From Desulfolinea sp050305405 (GTDB lineage Bacteria; Chloroflexota; Anaerolineae; Anaerolineales; Villigracilaceae), in NCBI GenBank assembly GCA_050305405.1, contig JBNLFG010000016.1, forward strand, positions 1-64,000: a stretch of DNA of 64,000 nucleotides, given 5' to 3'. The notes below the pieces were generated by a model. The model was not told the DNA's origin, did no database searches, and saw only the letters and a program-made list of their open reading frames with translations. The position numbers and the translations under genes were made by a program. Below are positions 24,000-31,946 of the stretch, one piece after another. Position 1 is the stretch's first letter; each line of letters opens with the position of its first letter.

Positions 24000-25871
24000 T
24001 CAGAGACTGGGATTTTTTATCTCAGCACCGGGCACACTCTCATCGAGGGCGGCGAGAATCGCATCCGCTGCACCTTGCCGAGAGAATTCGTCCAAGCGCC
24101 GAACAAGTTCCAGGAGGGGGGCGTTTTCGAGTTTCTCATCCCCAGACAGACGAAAAATATCGGGGTGCTCGGTTGGATCGTTCCCCGTATCCGCTTCCCA
24201 CAAAATCTCCGTCAGCTTTTCGCCGGGACGGATGCCCGTAAATTCGATCTCAATATCTTCGCCCGGTTCCAAGCCCGAAAGCCTTATTAGATCTTGGGCA
24301 AGCGCCAAAATGCTGACCGGCTCGCCCATGTTGAGCACAAAAGTCTCGCCGCCCTGCCCCATCGCCGCCGCCTGCAACACGAGATGCACCGCTTCAGGGA
24401 TGGTCATGAAAAAACGCTCCATATCGGGATGCGTGATGGTGACGGGACCGCCCCGAGCGATTTGACGCTTGAATTTGGGGATGATACTGCCCCGACTGCC
24501 GAGTACGTTGCCGAAACGGACGACGGTAAACGCGCGTGCGTTTTGCTTGGCAGCATCCAAGACCAGCATCTCGGCGAGGCGCTTGGTTGCCCCGTAAACG
24601 TTCGACGGGGCGACCGCTTTATCGGTGGAGATCATGACAAGGCGCTCGACATTGGCTTTGAGTGCAGTGTCGACAAGACGCTGGGTGCCGAGCACGTTAT
24701 TGGTGATCGCTTCTTCGATGTTGGTGCGTGCTTCCATCAAGGGAACATGCTTATGCGCAGCAGCGTGAAAAATAACCTGCGGCTGATATTTGGCAAAGAT
24801 ACGCTCGAGCCGGTCGGCGTGACGAATGTCGGCGATGACAGGCACAAAGTTAAGGGTCGGGTAATCTTCCTGCAACTCACCGAGGGCTTCAAAGATGCTG
24901 TTCTCGCCATGACCGAGCAAAATCAACTGTTCGGGCTGCCAGCGAGAAATTTGACGGCACAGCTCGGAACCGATCGAACCACCCGCACCCGTGACAAGCA
25001 CCCGTTTCCCTTTCAACGATGCGCCCAGCAGCTTTTCGTTCGTGCGGGCGGGCTGACGGCGCAAAAGGTCGGTGATGTCAACATTGCGCAAACGACTGAC
25101 GTTGATCTTGCCGCCGAGTAATTCGTAGATGCCCGGCATCGTGCGGAAAGGTACATTTACTTTGCGACAGGTATCCGCTGCGGTACGGACAAATTTACCC
25201 GGCAGGCTGGGGATGGCAAAGATAACCTCATCGACTTGATGGTTGTCGAGTACCCGTTCAAGGTCATCGAGTTTGCCAATGATCGGGACACCATAGATTT
25301 CCTGCTTTTGCTTGGAAGCGTCATCGTCGAGAAAACCAACGGGGATATAGGAGATTTTGTCTGTGCGCTGCATTTCACGGACGACGAGCGCGCCCGCGTC
25401 CCCTGCGCCGATGATGAGCGCTTTATGGGCATCGCCGTTGGGCGCTGCGCTCTGCTCCGCAAGGATGCGTAGCGCAAAACGCGAGCCGCCGATCAGCACA
25501 AGCGAAAGCAACCAATCAATGCCAAGCGCAGAGCGAGGCATCCCCGGGCGGACGGCTTCTGTGCTGAGCAAAAGCAGCATCACACCCGATGAGGCGACCG
25601 AGGCGCTGGTCACGGCAGAGGCGATGAGCTTGAGTTCGTTCGTGCTGGCATAGATCCACATGCGGCGGTAAAGGCCAAAGAAGTAATAGATCGGCATTTT
25701 AACAAGCAGCGCAACGAATATCATCACCCAAATTGCGGGAGAATAATAAGGCAACTCAGCTGAATCAAGGCGCAACGCAAAACTGCCCATGACCGAGATC
25801 ACGATCACGAGCAGGTCACCAATGAAAACGTAGCGGTTGCGGAGGCGGGTCTTTTGGGAAGATTGTGTCAA
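24000..25871 (-). CDS. membrane nucleotide-sugar dehydratase (WbpM/PglF/CapD family)
   Basis: A 623-aa enzyme of the UDP-HexNAc 4,6-dehydratase type. Four N-terminal membrane helices (about 12-125) and a CoA-binding-like Rossmann segment (about 140-270) are followed by the catalytic SDR domain (about 285-590), with NAD motif VTGAGGSIGSELCRQ and active-site region ISTDKAVAPSNVYGATKR. It converts UDP-N-acetylhexosamine to a 4-keto-6-deoxy sugar, a first step to diacetamido- or aminodeoxy-sugars. No ATG fits; the frame begins at a TTG (25871) next to repeat copy C. It lies downstream of the epimerase and initiating transferase of the same locus. Confidence 0.92.
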   Translation of the reverse strand: MTQSSQKTRLRNRYVFIGDLLVIVISVMGSFALRLDSAELPYYSPAIWVMIFVALLVKMPIYYFFGLYRRMWIYASTNELKLIASAVTSASVASSGVMLLLLSTEAVRPGMPRSALGIDWLLSLVLIGGSRFALRILAEQSAAPNGDAHKALIIGAGDAGALVVREMQRTDKISYIPVGFLDDDASKQKQEIYGVPIIGKLDDLERVLDNHQVDEVIFAIPSLPGKFVRTAADTCRKVNVPFRTMPGIYELLGGKINVSRLRNVDITDLLRRQPARTNEKLLGASLKGKRVLVTGAGGSIGSELCRQISRWQPEQLILLGHGENSIFEALGELQEDYPTLNFVPVIADIRHADRLERIFAKYQPQVIFHAAAHKHVPLMEARTNIEEAITNNVLGTQRLVDTALKANVERLVMISTDKAVAPSNVYGATKRLAEMLVLDAAKQNARAFTVVRFGNVLGSRGSIIPKFKRQIARGGPVTITHPDMERFFMTIPEAVHLVLQAAAMGQGGETFVLNMGEPVSILALAQDLIRLSGLEPGEDIEIEFTGIRPGEKLTEILWEADTGNDPTEHPDIFRLSGDEKLENAPLLELVRRLDEFSRQGAADAILAALDESVPGAEIKNPSL

Positions 25872-25877
25872 ATTGTT

Positions 25878-25963
25878 TCACCACAGAGTTCACAGAGAGC
25901 ACTGAGTTTTTTAGAAAAAAGAGAAAAGCTTTTCTCTGTGGTCTTTGTGCTCTCCGTGGTAAA
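25878..25963 (-). repeat. palindromic intergenic element, copy C
   Basis: The left arm holds CACAGAG cores every nine bases (25882-25888, 25891-25897, then CACTGAG). An A-rich middle follows, then the right arm CTCTGTG...CTTTGTG...CTCCGTGG. It ends within a few bases of the epimerase stop codon (25964). It belongs to a CACAGAG subfamily distinct from the CACGAAG copies A and B. Confidence 0.75.
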
Positions 25964-26893
25964 TTACTGGCTTTTCATCCATTCTGCCGTGGCACGCATC
26001 CCATCGAACAAGGCAGTCTGGGCTTCGAAGCCGAAGGTTGTTTTTGCTTTTTGAGCACTACCCACTGAACGATAGATGTCGCCTGCGCGGGGCGGGCCGA
26101 AGGCGGGCGACGGCGCATCGGGGAAAATTTCAGCGAGGTTTTCGACCAGATTCAAAATACTGGTTTCCTGTCCCGTGCAGATGTTGAAAATGCCGCCCGC
26201 TGCTGCGGGGCTTTCGGCTGCCATCAGGTTGGCTCGAGCCACGTCGCCGACGTAGATCAGGTCGCGAGTTTGACCGCCATCGCCATGGATGGTGACAACC
26301 TGTCCGTTCATCATGCGACTGATGAAGATCGGTACGGCGGCGGCGTACTGCGAATCAGGGGCTTGGCGGGGCCCGTAGACGTTGAAGTAGCGCAGGGCAG
26401 TGACTTCCAAGCCAAAGGATTGGGTGAAGAGCTGAGCATAGAGTTCGTCCACACGTTTAGATGCGGCGTAGGGCGAGAGATAGGGTTCTGGCGGCACCTG
26501 CTCTGTCAGCGGGAAAGCATCCGCCTCACCGTAGACGGCGGCACTGCTCGCAAAGGTTACCCGTTGGACACCTGCCCGGCGCGCCGCGTCGAGGAGCATC
26601 GCGGTCCCGTTGACGTTGGGATCGAGGCAAGCAATCGGATCGTCCATCGAGGCTGGGACCGAGACAAAAGCCGCTTGATGGAAGACCAAGTCCACGTCCA
26701 CGAGCGAAGCGGCGAGAGCTTTGGGGTCACGGAGATCGCCTTCGATGAGTTCGACATCCAAACCAGTGAGATTTTCCCGTTTTCCAGTTGCAAAATTATC
26801 CAAAACGCAAACTTCATCGCCTCGTTCCAATAAAGCGCGTACAATATGCGAGCCAATGAATCCGGCACCGCCAGTAACAAGAGTTTTTGTCAT
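25964..26893 (-). CDS. NAD-dependent sugar epimerase (UDP-glucose 4-epimerase type)
   Basis: A 309-aa extended short-chain dehydrogenase. Start 26893 directly precedes KTLVTGGAGFIGSHI, the NAD-binding glycine motif; the longer upstream frame would overlap the previous gene. The catalytic region is FASSAAVYGE with Ser and YAASK with the Tyr/Lys pair, and YFNVYGPRQ follows. It probably inter-converts UDP-sugars (Glc/Gal or GlcNAc/GalNAc) for polysaccharide synthesis. One base separates the stop of the upstream glycosylphosphotransferase from this ATG (TAA-T-ATG), so the two are co-translated. Confidence 0.92.
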   Translation of the reverse strand: MTKTLVTGGAGFIGSHIVRALLERGDEVCVLDNFATGKRENLTGLDVELIEGDLRDPKALAASLVDVDLVFHQAAFVSVPASMDDPIACLDPNVNGTAMLLDAARRAGVQRVTFASSAAVYGEADAFPLTEQVPPEPYLSPYAASKRVDELYAQLFTQSFGLEVTALRYFNVYGPRQAPDSQYAAAVPIFISRMMNGQVVTIHGDGGQTRDLIYVGDVARANLMAAESPAAAGGIFNICTGQETSILNLVENLAEIFPDAPSPAFGPPRAGDIYRSVGSAQKAKTTFGFEAQTALFDGMRATAEWMKSQ

Positions 26894-26894
26894 A

Positions 26895-28343
26895 TTAGCG
26901 TCCTTTGAATCCAAACACCGTAGTGAATGTACGTAACAGAATGGTGATGTCCATACCAATAGTACGATGCTTGATGTAATAAAGATCGTATTCAAGCTTA
27001 AGGCTCGTAGCAAAAACAGTAGATGTGTATCCCTGCGTAATTTGCGCCCATCCACTGATTCCCGGTTTTACCAGCAGCCGCGCTCGATAAAAGGGTATTT
27101 GCTTTTGATAGGATTCGACTAGCTGTTCACGTTCCGCTCGAGGACCAATCAGGCTCATTTCGCCACGCAAAACATTGAAAAATTGCGGGAATTCATCAAG
27201 GCGTGTTTTGCGCAAGATGTTACCCACTTTTGTAATACGCGGATCATCGACTTTGGCCGGACGCGCTTCACCATCTGGTTCAGCATCTTTAATCATCGTG
27301 CGGTATTTGTAAAGGGTAAATGGCCTGCCACCCTTTCCAAGCCTATCTTGTCCATAAAAAATGGGGAAACCAGTTTCTACTGCGATGGCTAAGGCAACAA
27401 AGGGCATAGTCACCAGGAAAATAGCAGTACCAACCACGCCGCCTACTATATCAACAAGGCGTTTCCCTAACTCGTAGAACGCACTCACGCGCGTCTCGTC
27501 AATAAAAGAGCGAATCAACCAATCGGTTTCGAGATGATGAATCGGAACACGCCCGGTAATCTCTTCATAGATGGTTGGCATCCTCGTAACATTGACGCCG
27601 CTCTCCTGGACATCCAAAATGGTCTGGAATGTCCTGCCCATCATTGTGCCTGTAATCGCCACAACAATATCATTGATATTATATTGCGCGATCAATTCAA
27701 TCAGGCTGCCATTACTTCCAAAAACACGGAATCCTTCTATTTTCGAGCCAATCTTTTCAGGGTCATCATCTGAAAACCCAACCAGCAGAAAAGGCTTCGG
27801 CTCCAATTCGCTATAAACTTTTGCCAGCGTCGCACCGGCTTTGCCGGCTCCCACAATCAGAACACGACGCATCATTCCTTGTGCTGTATAGAGCCAAATA
27901 TAAAGCAAACGCCACAACCACGTTAGCAAGGCTGTCAATAATAAGAATGCACCGATCACAATACGCGGCAAGGATGTCGGGTCTTTAAATGTAATAAAGA
28001 TCACCGCATAGATAACAAATGCAATCGCACCAGCAACCAAAATGCCGTGCTGAGTCTTTTTACGATTTGCAGCAGTTTGCGGTTCATACAATTCAATTAG
28101 CAATAAAAGCCAGATAAGCGGCAATAAATAAACCCAAGACGGGATGTTGATACTGAAAATCCGCTCTGCTTGCTTCAAAGTAACACCTGTATCTAATAAT
28201 GCTTGCCAGGAATATTCATGCCAAATCGCAAGCGATGCGACCAGAGAAAGCAAGGATGCCAAAAAGTCGCCGATAATCAAGATGACTCGTTGTTCTAAGG
28301 TGCCCAGACGCAAAGAAGGAGGACGGGATAAGTGTTCAGACAT
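26895..28343 (-). CDS. polyprenyl glycosylphosphotransferase (WbaP/WcaJ-like)
   Basis: A 482-aa initiating enzyme that loads the first sugar-phosphate onto undecaprenyl phosphate. About four N-terminal helices are followed by a cytoplasmic CoA-binding-like domain (VLIVGAGKAGATLAKVY) and a fifth hydrophobic re-entrant helix. The C-terminal Bac_transf domain has YKYRTMIKDAEPDGE, RKTRLDEFPQFFNVLRGEMSLIGPRAER and KPGISGWAQI. It overlaps the upstream GT2 gene by 8 nt. A second, shorter initiating transferase sits at 54637-55314, so this genome segment can start two different glycans. Confidence 0.94.
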   Translation of the reverse strand: MSEHLSRPPSLRLGTLEQRVILIIGDFLASLLSLVASLAIWHEYSWQALLDTGVTLKQAERIFSINIPSWVYLLPLIWLLLLIELYEPQTAANRKKTQHGILVAGAIAFVIYAVIFITFKDPTSLPRIVIGAFLLLTALLTWLWRLLYIWLYTAQGMMRRVLIVGAGKAGATLAKVYSELEPKPFLLVGFSDDDPEKIGSKIEGFRVFGSNGSLIELIAQYNINDIVVAITGTMMGRTFQTILDVQESGVNVTRMPTIYEEITGRVPIHHLETDWLIRSFIDETRVSAFYELGKRLVDIVGGVVGTAIFLVTMPFVALAIAVETGFPIFYGQDRLGKGGRPFTLYKYRTMIKDAEPDGEARPAKVDDPRITKVGNILRKTRLDEFPQFFNVLRGEMSLIGPRAEREQLVESYQKQIPFYRARLLVKPGISGWAQITQGYTSTVFATSLKLEYDLYYIKHRTIGMDITILLRTFTTVFGFKGR

Positions 28344-29322
28344 TCTTTTTTCCCTTAAATAATGAAGTTAGCGCGCTCCACAAAAGCCCGCTCCCCCAAG
28401 AGATATGCATAACAGTAATAGCAAGAGGCAGTCCCAAATTATTCACCTTCAAAGCGGCTATAAAAAGGATACCAAAGTAAAACAATAATTCCAGAGCCAA
28501 GATAAAGAAAGAGATTGGCAGAAACAGACCAAGAATAGGCAAGAAGAAAATCGAAAGCACAAAAACGGGTGGTAAAAATTGTCGCCAGCGCAAGGTTTTC
28601 GGATAGCGCTGCAACATCTGCCATTTCCAATAGCCGTAGTTGAAATATTGTTTCGCCAAACGTGCAAAGGTCGGGCGCGCAAAGTAAATGGATTTAATGG
28701 CAGGGTCTAACCAGACTGTACCACCAGACAGGCGAATGCGCGTATTAAATTCATAATCTTCGTTGGCAAGTAAAGTTTCATCAAAGAGACCGATGCGCTC
28801 GATCAACTCCCGCCGAAACGCACCAAACGGGACCGTATCCACACTTTGGGCTTGCGTAGCGTGCCGATAAAGCGCATCCCCAACTCCAAGCGGATGCGCC
28901 GCCGCCGCCGCTATGGACGCAGCTACCCATCCATCCACACTTGGCCGTATATCCCAAACCCCGCCGACATTATCGCCCAACCCCGCATTGAGTGCATCTA
29001 CACAGCGTTCTACATAATCGGGCGCGGGCGCAGAGTGCGCATCCATGCGGATGATAAATTCACCAGAAGAAGCCCTAATCGCCGCGTTCAATGCTGCGGG
29101 AATGATTTGCGCAGTATTATCGATCACCTTCACTGCCAATTCAGGGTGTTCCTCCTGAAAACGGGCAATCTCGGCGCGCGTACCGTCGGACGAAAGTCCG
29201 TCAGCAATGACTACTTCCATTTGCGCCAGCGGATAAGTCTGCGCTAAAAAAGCATCCAGCAAAAGGCGGATGGTCTTCTCTTCATTGTAGCAAGGGACAA
29301 TTAGCGAAACAATTGGCGGCAT
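28336..29322 (-). CDS. glycosyltransferase family 2 with C-terminal membrane helices
   Basis: A 328-aa GT-A enzyme. VSLIVPCYNEEKTI starts the nucleotide-binding fold, RMDAH provides the metal-binding DxD-type motif, and ANEDYEFNTR is the acceptor-side ED motif. Three hydrophobic helices (about 245-318) anchor the C-terminus in the membrane. It probably adds a sugar to the undecaprenyl-linked intermediate made by the downstream WbaP-like protein, with which it overlaps by 8 nt. Confidence 0.92.
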   Translation of the reverse strand: MPPIVSLIVPCYNEEKTIRLLLDAFLAQTYPLAQMEVVIADGLSSDGTRAEIARFQEEHPELAVKVIDNTAQIIPAALNAAIRASSGEFIIRMDAHSAPAPDYVERCVDALNAGLGDNVGGVWDIRPSVDGWVAASIAAAAAHPLGVGDALYRHATQAQSVDTVPFGAFRRELIERIGLFDETLLANEDYEFNTRIRLSGGTVWLDPAIKSIYFARPTFARLAKQYFNYGYWKWQMLQRYPKTLRWRQFLPPVFVLSIFFLPILGLFLPISFFILALELLFYFGILFIAALKVNNLGLPLAITVMHISWGSGLLWSALTSLFKGKKNV

Positions 29323-29330
29323 ATTCTTTC

Positions 29331-29361
29331 AAAAAAGGACGCAATACAAAATGTATTGCGT
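29331..29361 (-). terminator. intrinsic terminator of tilS
   Basis: ACGCAATACA (29339-29348) pairs perfectly with TGTATTGCGT (29352-29361). On the minus strand a CCTTTTTT run follows. Confidence 0.8.
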
Positions 29362-29393
29362 ACCGATAAAAACTTGAATTTGAAGCACCTATT

Positions 29394-30851
29394 TTACCAC
29401 TGCTTATCACTTCGTCTAAATTCAAAGAGAACGATGCGACGTGTCTCATTCGTAACACGTACACGATGTGCAGGCCTTAATCCTGGAATCCAGACAATTT
29501 CATCGGCCCCGTCTATACAAAGAAGTGGATAGCGATCTCGCACGCGGCGAGGCAACTTTTCGTTGATAAAGAAATCTTGCAGCTTCATGGACTTGCCATT
29601 CATTCCCAGAGGACAGAATTTGTCTCCGGGCTTGCGCGTCCGAAAACTAATTGCTACTCCCAGTACATCCGCATCGAGCGCGACCCAAAATGGGTTGACG
29701 CTTCGAGTGACATCTTCGCGGTCTTCATCTGTGATCGTACGGATTTTTATCAATATCTTCCAATGAAACCCAACCGCCATTTCAGAGTCCCATGAAAGCT
29801 CGGCACTTAATGGGATTTCGGGTTCGCTGTTCAATGTCAGGATCAAACCCATACTTTCCATTTGCGGGAAATCTTTTCGGGGCAAATTGTGTTCATCAGC
29901 AGTCAGGTGCAGGGCATCCGCTTCTTTGAGCAGGAACAAGCCTGAAGCAAGGTCGATGCGCTGCGAGGAGTTGGGATCAAGGATCAATGCGGCAGCCCGT
30001 TCGAGCGTGGAAAAAGACAGGTCGTTTTGCCCAGGCAGCAGCTTTTCCATCCCGTTTTTGATGATGTTGCGAATGAGGGCAGGAGAGAGGGTGATGAGAG
30101 AGGAAAGGGAGAAAGAAATGTAATTGGGCGCTTCGGCGGTGATGACTTGCCGCCAGCTTTGGTCAATGATTTCGGTTAGCAGGACGTGATCGCCTTGCAG
30201 CGCGTGGCTGGTACGGACAAGAGTTTCGCGAAAGCGCGGGTTATAGTTTTCGAGTTCGGGGATAAGCGTGTGGCGCAGGCGATTGCGGAAGTAATCCTGC
30301 GAAGCATTGGTTGGGTCCTCACGCGGGACGAGACCATGCGCTGCGCAGTAGGCTTCGGTATCTACGCGCCATAAGTCAAGAATGGGGCGCACAAGCGGAA
30401 TTTCGGGGTCAAAATGCGACAGAACTGTGCGCGGCAGGATGCCTTTTAGACCATTCAAGCCAGCGCCGCGCAGGAAGTGCATCAGGACAGTTTCAGCCTG
30501 ATCGTCGGCCGTGTGCCCCACAGCAACAGCCTGCGCCTTATGCAGCCGTGCCTGCTCAAAGAAGAATTCATAGCGGGCATTGCGCGCGGCTTCTTCGATG
30601 GTCTGCTTGTGCACTTTGGCGTAGGCGTTGACATCGGTTGTGCCTAAAAGGAAGGGAAGCTGATACTGTGCTGCAATCTCTTCAACAAATTTGGCATCAT
30701 CCGCAGAATCAGAACGCAACTGATGATCGAAATGCGCGACGATAAGCGAGTAGCCTAGCTCATGCAACGTGCCAAGCAAACAGAGGCTATCTGCACCACC
30801 GGAGACGGCGACGATGATGGGTAATTTAATGGATAGGGAAAGATTGTTCAC
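29394..30851 (-). CDS. tilS: tRNA(Ile)-lysidine synthase
   Basis: A 485-aa N-type ATP pyrophosphatase. The PP-loop SGGADS is at residues 17-22, followed by AHFDHQLR, KQTIEEAARNARYEFF and GHTADDQAETVLMHFLRGAGL. The C-terminal half contains the TilS substrate-binding and C-terminal domains (FRTRKPGDKFCPLGMNGKSMKLQDFFINEK). It converts C34 of tRNA-Ile(CAU) to lysidine so that AUA is read as Ile. The start is GTG 30851, with repeat copy D immediately upstream. This window also encodes tRNA-Ile(UAU), which does not need lysidine. Confidence 0.96.
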   Translation of the reverse strand: MNNLSLSIKLPIIVAVSGGADSLCLLGTLHELGYSLIVAHFDHQLRSDSADDAKFVEEIAAQYQLPFLLGTTDVNAYAKVHKQTIEEAARNARYEFFFEQARLHKAQAVAVGHTADDQAETVLMHFLRGAGLNGLKGILPRTVLSHFDPEIPLVRPILDLWRVDTEAYCAAHGLVPREDPTNASQDYFRNRLRHTLIPELENYNPRFRETLVRTSHALQGDHVLLTEIIDQSWRQVITAEAPNYISFSLSSLITLSPALIRNIIKNGMEKLLPGQNDLSFSTLERAAALILDPNSSQRIDLASGLFLLKEADALHLTADEHNLPRKDFPQMESMGLILTLNSEPEIPLSAELSWDSEMAVGFHWKILIKIRTITDEDREDVTRSVNPFWVALDADVLGVAISFRTRKPGDKFCPLGMNGKSMKLQDFFINEKLPRRVRDRYPLLCIDGADEIVWIPGLRPAHRVRVTNETRRIVLFEFRRSDKQW

Positions 30852-30857
30852 GATTTA

Positions 30858-30936
30858 TCACAAAGAACACAAAGTTCACAGAGCTTTGAAAAAGATAGAG
30901 AAAATGAGTTTTTCTCTGTGCGCTCCGTGGTGAAAA
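30858..30936 (-). repeat. palindromic intergenic element, copy D
   Basis: CACAAAG, CACAAAG and CACAGAG cores (from 30860) at nine- to ten-base spacing, an A-rich middle, then CTCTGTG and CTCCGTGG. It follows the stop codon of methylmalonyl-CoA epimerase (30938) by a few bases and reaches to the tilS start. Same orientation as copy C. Confidence 0.75.
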
Positions 30937-30937
30937 T

Positions 30938-31342
30938 TTAAACTTGGTAAAGCTCAACCAATACTCCCCCCGTCGACTTAGGGTGGATGAAAGCATATTT
31001 CTTGCCATCTGCGCCCGTACGCGGGGATTCGTTGATGAGTTGGATGCCTTTTTCTTTAAGCTGTGCCAGCATGGCTTCGATGTTATCTGTCTCGAGGCAG
31101 AGATGATGCAGCCCTGCGCCGCGTTTGGCAATGTATTTGGCTAGTCCCGAATCATCCGTCGTTGGGCGGACGAGTTCTACCTCGGTGCCGCCGACCGGTA
31201 AAAAGGCGATCTGCGCCGCTTCAGCGGGAACGTCGCGCAGTTCGGCGAGTTCCAAGCCGAGGGCATCGCGCCAAAATGTCAGTGAAGAGTCGATGTCATT
31301 GACTGTGACAGCAATATGGTTGATTTTTGTAATAGAAGCCAT
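30938..31342 (-). CDS. mce: methylmalonyl-CoA epimerase
   Basis: A 134-aa vicinal-oxygen-chelate protein that interconverts (R)- and (S)-methylmalonyl-CoA in propionate metabolism. Typical features are KINHIAVTVNDIDSSLTFW (His metal ligand), GTEVELVRPT, GAGLHHLCLETDNIE (second His) and FIHPKSTGGVLVELYQ (Glu ligand). The second of two ATGs (31342) is chosen because GGAG is 4 nt upstream of it and only 1 nt from the first. The mutase genes are not in the window. Confidence 0.93.
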   Translation of the reverse strand: MASITKINHIAVTVNDIDSSLTFWRDALGLELAELRDVPAEAAQIAFLPVGGTEVELVRPTTDDSGLAKYIAKRGAGLHHLCLETDNIEAMLAQLKEKGIQLINESPRTGADGKKYAFIHPKSTGGVLVELYQV

Positions 31343-31350
31343 CATGCTCC

Positions 31351-31869
31351 TTATTTTCTTCTTGTTGTAATGACTTTTATTTTGATCAATTCAGTAAACC
31401 GCTGCCAATCGGCATCGGTTTTGAAGAAGCGACGCGGAAAGATAAGCAACATCCCCGTCAACGTGACGATGGTGATAAAACTCGGTGTAGTGCGCAAACG
31501 ATTAAAATCGCTCCACTGATAGGATTTATCACCTTGTGGGAAGGTATAGGTAATACCGTTCTTGGTAACCATACCTTTAAAGATGCGCTGGGATAGCTCT
31601 ACTGTCCACATATTGCGGGCACCGAGATAGGGCGGAACGTAGGCTTGGTAGAGAACAACGCCCATTAGAAGGATCAAGGCTATCTCGATCACGCTGCCTA
31701 CGAGATCACCAGTTTGGATCACCTTTTGGGTTGTCGTAACCAGCAAAACACCGAAAACGAGCGCCACAAGAATGTACATGATCCGCGAGCTACGCCCAGG
31801 CTGATTGGCAACGCGCACAGCTTTGAAAAAGAGTTCTTTATCGTATTGTCCGTTGAATTTAATCTGCAT
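31351..31869 (-). CDS. YcxB-like membrane protein
   Basis: A 172-aa protein with two adjacent membrane helices (about 30-48 and 58-75) followed by a soluble domain (KNGITYTFPQGDKSYQWSDFNRL, FPRRFFKTDADWQRFTELI). This is the arrangement of YcxB-like proteins of unknown function. The ATG at 31869 is chosen because a -10-like TATACT lies 6-12 nt upstream, consistent with a leaderless mRNA; the longer frame would run through the neighbouring terminator. Confidence 0.75.
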   Translation of the reverse strand: MQIKFNGQYDKELFFKAVRVANQPGRSSRIMYILVALVFGVLLVTTTQKVIQTGDLVGSVIEIALILLMGVVLYQAYVPPYLGARNMWTVELSQRIFKGMVTKNGITYTFPQGDKSYQWSDFNRLRTTPSFITIVTLTGMLLIFPRRFFKTDADWQRFTELIKIKVITTRRK

Positions 31870-31892
31870 GAGCGTAGTATACCAATGAAAAA

Positions 31893-31928
31893 GAAAACAC
31901 GGATACGCCGATGCTGTATCCGTGTTTT
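31893..31928 (-). terminator. intrinsic terminator of the DUF4173-like gene
   Basis: ACACGGATAC (31897-31906) pairs with GTATCCGTGT (31916-31925), followed on the minus strand by a T-rich run. Confidence 0.8.
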
Positions 31929-31946
31929 TGAGTAAAGAAACTATCT

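Noticed and set aside
20250..30936. CRISPR array or tandem repeat locus
   Set aside because: Copies are single, palindromic and kilobases apart, with no regular spacers and no cas genes.
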